From Thuidium tamariscinum (lineage: Eukaryota; Streptophyta; Bryopsida; Hypnales; Thuidiaceae): a stretch of 64,000 nucleotides of DNA. The notes beneath the pieces are model-generated. The model ran no database searches. It saw nothing but the letters and a program-made list of their open reading frames with translations, and was not told the origin of the DNA. The translations under genes and the position numbers were made by a program. This document shows, piece by piece, positions 60,807-64,000 of the stretch (position 1 is the first letter of the stretch; each line of letters begins with the position of its first letter). The DNA lies in the NCBI GenBank assembly GCA_947034885.2, contig OX344756.2, positions 19,451,489 to 19,515,488 of the forward strand, read 5' to 3'.

Positions 60807-63800
60807 TTACAACTCGTCATGACAATTGATGGTAGTAATGTAAACAGGTGTAAGAGGTCTATCGTCTTGATCTGTTTCCACCCTCTCAATCGCCTGCAGA
60901 ACAAAGGCGGAGGTGTGAGTCGACTCACAATTCATATTCAAAGGCGAAAGATTCGATGAACTTGTTCTCATACAAGCAGAACATCAAAAGGTTAAGGGAA
61001 TAATTGTATCAAGAGGTCATAATAAAAAGTGTAATTGTAATTGTTGTTAGCCCTAAATATAGACATGTATCATCTTCATATTTCATGACCAATATATTCC
61101 TCAACAATGACTCGAGTATATTCCTCAAGATAATCTTTGCTCGCTAAGTGTCTCAAAAAACCCTATTCAACAATCTTGGAATGCCTGTACTCCTACAACC
61201 ACACCTCATAACGCAACTAGATGCAAGAAATTCATCTTTAGAATGATTTGAGTCACGGGAACCTACATGCTACTATTGTTTTTAACAAGTCCCATCCTCA
61301 TTGAGCACCATAACTTTCCGCGTTTTCTAACCATTGCTTAGTCTCTCCCCTTCGTGTAGAGGCAAAAAAGTGCTAAGCCTATTGAGGGCAAGAGAGGCAT
61401 TACCTGAACCACCTCTTGACCGCTAACAACACGCCCAAACACCGTGTGCTTCATGTTCAAATGAGGTGTAGCAATTGTTGTTATGAAGAATTGTGATCTA
61501 TTTGAGTTTGGCTCACCAATGTTAGCCATTGACAAAGTGAACGCCTCATGAACCAACCTGCAAACAAGCAGCAAAAAATTAAATTTGCTATTCAAGAAAG
61601 GAGAAATAGCCCAACCTCACAATAGACGAAAGTGAACACATTATCATATCCAGATCTTGAGTAACAATATGAAGGTTTCAACCCAAAGCATAAGAATTTG
61701 TCCACCAAAAGTAGTATTCGTAAAAAATAAAGAATCATACTCTTCCGTAAGTTCATCCTTGAAGCTATCACCCCATATTGACTCGCCCCCTCTTCCGTCA
61801 CCCCCCGGATCACCGCTCTGAATCATGAAGTCCTTGATGACACGGTGGAACATTACTCCATTATAGTAGCCCTTAGTACTGCACAAACACCCCCTCATTA
61901 AGATTTAATCGAACAGTTTAGAAAAAGAAATATCTGCTCTGCTTTCTAATGTAAGAAGATGCATAAAAGCGTCCACGTAAGCGTTTCAGCATGTTGGAGT
62001 CTAAATGGATATACTGGTACAAAAAAAATTGAATTTGGAGTGCATAGCGTCCTACAAGTGTCCTCAAACTAAAATAAACAACAGCTTCACGTTTAAAAAA
62101 TCAAAATCAACCCTTGTGTTAGATATGTATCCTACCGTATATTCACAAAAACTACTATCCAATGCTATTCAAATCTTTACAAATAACAAGAAGTTCAGAT
62201 GTTTGAATTCCAACACTGAACAAAAGGAACTATACCTGTGAGTGACAAAATTCTCCACAGTAAGAGGAGTTTGCTTCCCAAAAAGCTCCACAGTGAAAAG
62301 ACCCTTTGTAGTATTGAAGGTCTGCAATCACAACAATATCACAAATAAGGACCCAAACCATATCATAGTTCTTCGACATCCTTGCAAAACTTTCTAGATT
62401 GACCGTGGCTTCAATAATCACTGTTGAGACACAGTAAGACGATTGAATGTTACAAGATTGCCGGATCAGATCTGAAAGATGAGTGCATGGACTATGTTTT
62501 CTAGTTCAAAGCAATCCCGTTTAATGCACTTCCCAGAGAACCCCAAGCTTCCTCAATATGAAAAGGGTGAATCCCAATTTGAACGATTGTGCCAATTCAG
62601 GTATAATTTCTACACATAATATTTTAAAGTAGTACCTAGCTTGCACCCCTTTCCACTAGCACAACAAAAATCTGTCGCACTAAATTACTGTGGAACAAAC
62701 CTACTTTTATAGCAAATTCTTCCATTTCATGTTAAATGAGCCCACATGCAATCATATCGACTAAGGATTGGAGGGGACGAAAGGAGATGAATAAGTCTAA
62801 TATTTGTTACACCCCGCTTTGCAAACATATTATAAGCTCAAAATTGTGAACAAAAAGAATCTGGATTTTCTTTTTTGAATCAATGTTCATTGAATCAAGG
62901 GTGTTCAGGTAGCTCACCAAGAATGCAATCTACCAGCTGCAAAATTCTATGATAACAAATTCATCTCAAAAAAGCTCAATGAAATTCCTTACTAACCAAA
63001 CAACACCTTATGCATTGACGAACCAACACGCTGACGAACTTAGCTAGATATTGGTGAGAAATTTTACGGCATATCGTGGGAAATGAGTCTCCTCTATAAG
63101 TTCATTCGTCTCAGAGTTTGCACCAGCTCCATCCGCAACCTGCACACAATAATCAACCACGGTGAAATCGCAGAGATATGACGAGACTCAAATATAAGAT
63201 TAAACGAGAACTCAGAAACTGGACACTAAATATTGATAATGCTCAGTAAGCATTTACCTTGCCTCGAACACTAACACTACTTACAACGTCTTCTCTCCCA
63301 TCTATATTCCTGCAGCAACTCCCACGCCAAGTGAAATTAACAACAGAGGCTTTTCACACCAGATGCCAGTATAAAATTAATTACAGAGCCGTTTGAAACC
63401 AGATTGCTGGTATAAAATTAATAGGAATCCCTTACTACATTGAAACGGCGGGTATTACAGGCCCTGCTAACTAGAGATGACGTAATCACTATTTCAATTG
63501 AGATATCGTAGTCATTTCTCAACCAAGAGTTTTGAGGGATATCTTCTTGAAAAGCTTCTGATAATGCGATTCTACTCAGCTGTACACTTCCTATATGAAG
63601 TACTGAGATCACAGCAAGTAATTGAACGTTCGTGTGGCAAAAATGACAGCAGACAGGAGACAAACACAGAGATCCAACAAGCCAATCTGGATCGAGTCAT
63701 GCAAATCATAGCTCCTTCTAACACTAAGAACGAATCACTTCTCACAAGTTAATAGCCAACTTAAAATATCGAGATCACAGCAACGAAGTTTTGGTGACAG

Positions 63801-64000
63801 CCGTTCCAGATTAATTCCGTTCACATCCACAACCCTAAAAAGTTTCAAAAAAGTGAAACAGACACCCAAGCGCGTCAACCAGACATTTCAAGCCCCTAAA
63901 TAGTTCTCGGAATTTTTTGAATTTTTTTCAAAACGCATCGCATACCCCGATCGAAAGGAAAACCAAATAAAAGTGTAGCGCTTACCCTCCAGATTTGTGT
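60807..64000 (-). CDS. Cyclophilin (peptidyl-prolyl isomerase), PPWD1/CYP71-like, C-terminal part
   Basis: Catalyses cis-trans isomerisation of Xaa-Pro bonds. Exons on the complement are 63986-64000 (partial), 63258-63309, 63068-63139, 62236-62321, 61741-61878, 61404-61557 and 60807-60893. All are GT-AG with agreeing phases, giving 200 residues plus an upstream remainder. The domain runs from [18 protein letters not shown] through [20 protein letters not shown] and [14 protein letters not shown] to [15 protein letters not shown], ending NCHDEL. GGESIWG and FTLSMAN are typical of PPWD1/CYP71. The catalytic Arg (FHR), Phe-Met and Gln (FMIQ) are kept. The loop reads [18 protein letters not shown]: compared with the family's usual form it has an extra residue and Arg for Gly. 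The cyclosporin-contact Trp is His (TPHL). An in-frame stop before any ATG in exon 63258-63309 does not arise in the chosen phase, so coding continues off the edge. WD40 repeats would be expected there if it is CYP71. Confidence 0.85.

Noticed and set aside
61338-61898. Long unspliced frames in the cyclophilin region
   Set aside because: They run into introns; the spliced exons 61404-61557 and 61741-61878 give the true protein.
1-64000. CRISPR arrays, rRNA, tRNA, operons or bacterial promoters
   Set aside because: Nothing of the kind is visible; the window is intron-bearing nuclear DNA.

Overview
This is nuclear DNA of a land plant. It is AT-rich, its genes are split by short GT-AG introns, and it is full of DNA-transposon debris. 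The best clue to the organism is the start of an axonemal-type dynein heavy chain gene on the minus strand at the left edge. Conifers and flowering plants lost flagellated sperm and these dyneins, so the window fits a bryophyte, lycophyte, fern, cycad or Ginkgo. I cannot choose between these from sequence alone.

Layout. (1) 1-5260, minus: first seven exons of a dynein heavy chain, running off the left edge. (2) 5.3-10.6 kb: AT-rich DNA with two TTAA-flanked elements. (3) 12.9-14.9 kb, plus: a five-exon GDSL esterase/lipase. (4) 15-22 kb: a tandem duplication, an inverted pair of TATCCA-rich elements, and a TTAA element carrying a nested CACTA foldback. (5) 23.1-25.9 kb, plus: a decayed hAT transposase. 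(6) 27.1-27.3 kb: a perfect 97-bp-arm CACTA foldback. (7) 27.8-30.9 kb, plus: a small two-exon gene of unknown function behind a long leader region made of degenerate repeats. (8) 32-42 kb: overlapping and nested inverted-repeat elements, one with a satellite block. (9) 42.8-47.3 kb, plus: an eleven-exon bacterial-style type I glutamine-synthetase-fold enzyme. (10) 52.1-56.0 kb, minus: an ankyrin-repeat/PGG membrane protein gene carrying stop codons. (11) 57.7-60.0 kb: nested TTAA elements. (12) 60.8-64.0 kb, minus: the 3' exons of a PPWD1/CYP71-like cyclophilin, running off the right edge.

The genes do not form a pathway. The most unusual signal is a set of at least nine elements, each bounded on both sides by TTAA followed by CCC(C)T-type inverted ends. 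This is the end signature of the piggyBac superfamily, which I do not know to be commonly described in land plants. One copy sits inside another at a TTAA, and related copies elsewhere in the window approximate the uninterrupted site. No piggyBac transposase is visible here, so these would be non-autonomous.

All exon joins were worked out by eye from reading frame, phase and GT-AG borders. No search, alignment program or transcript data was available.
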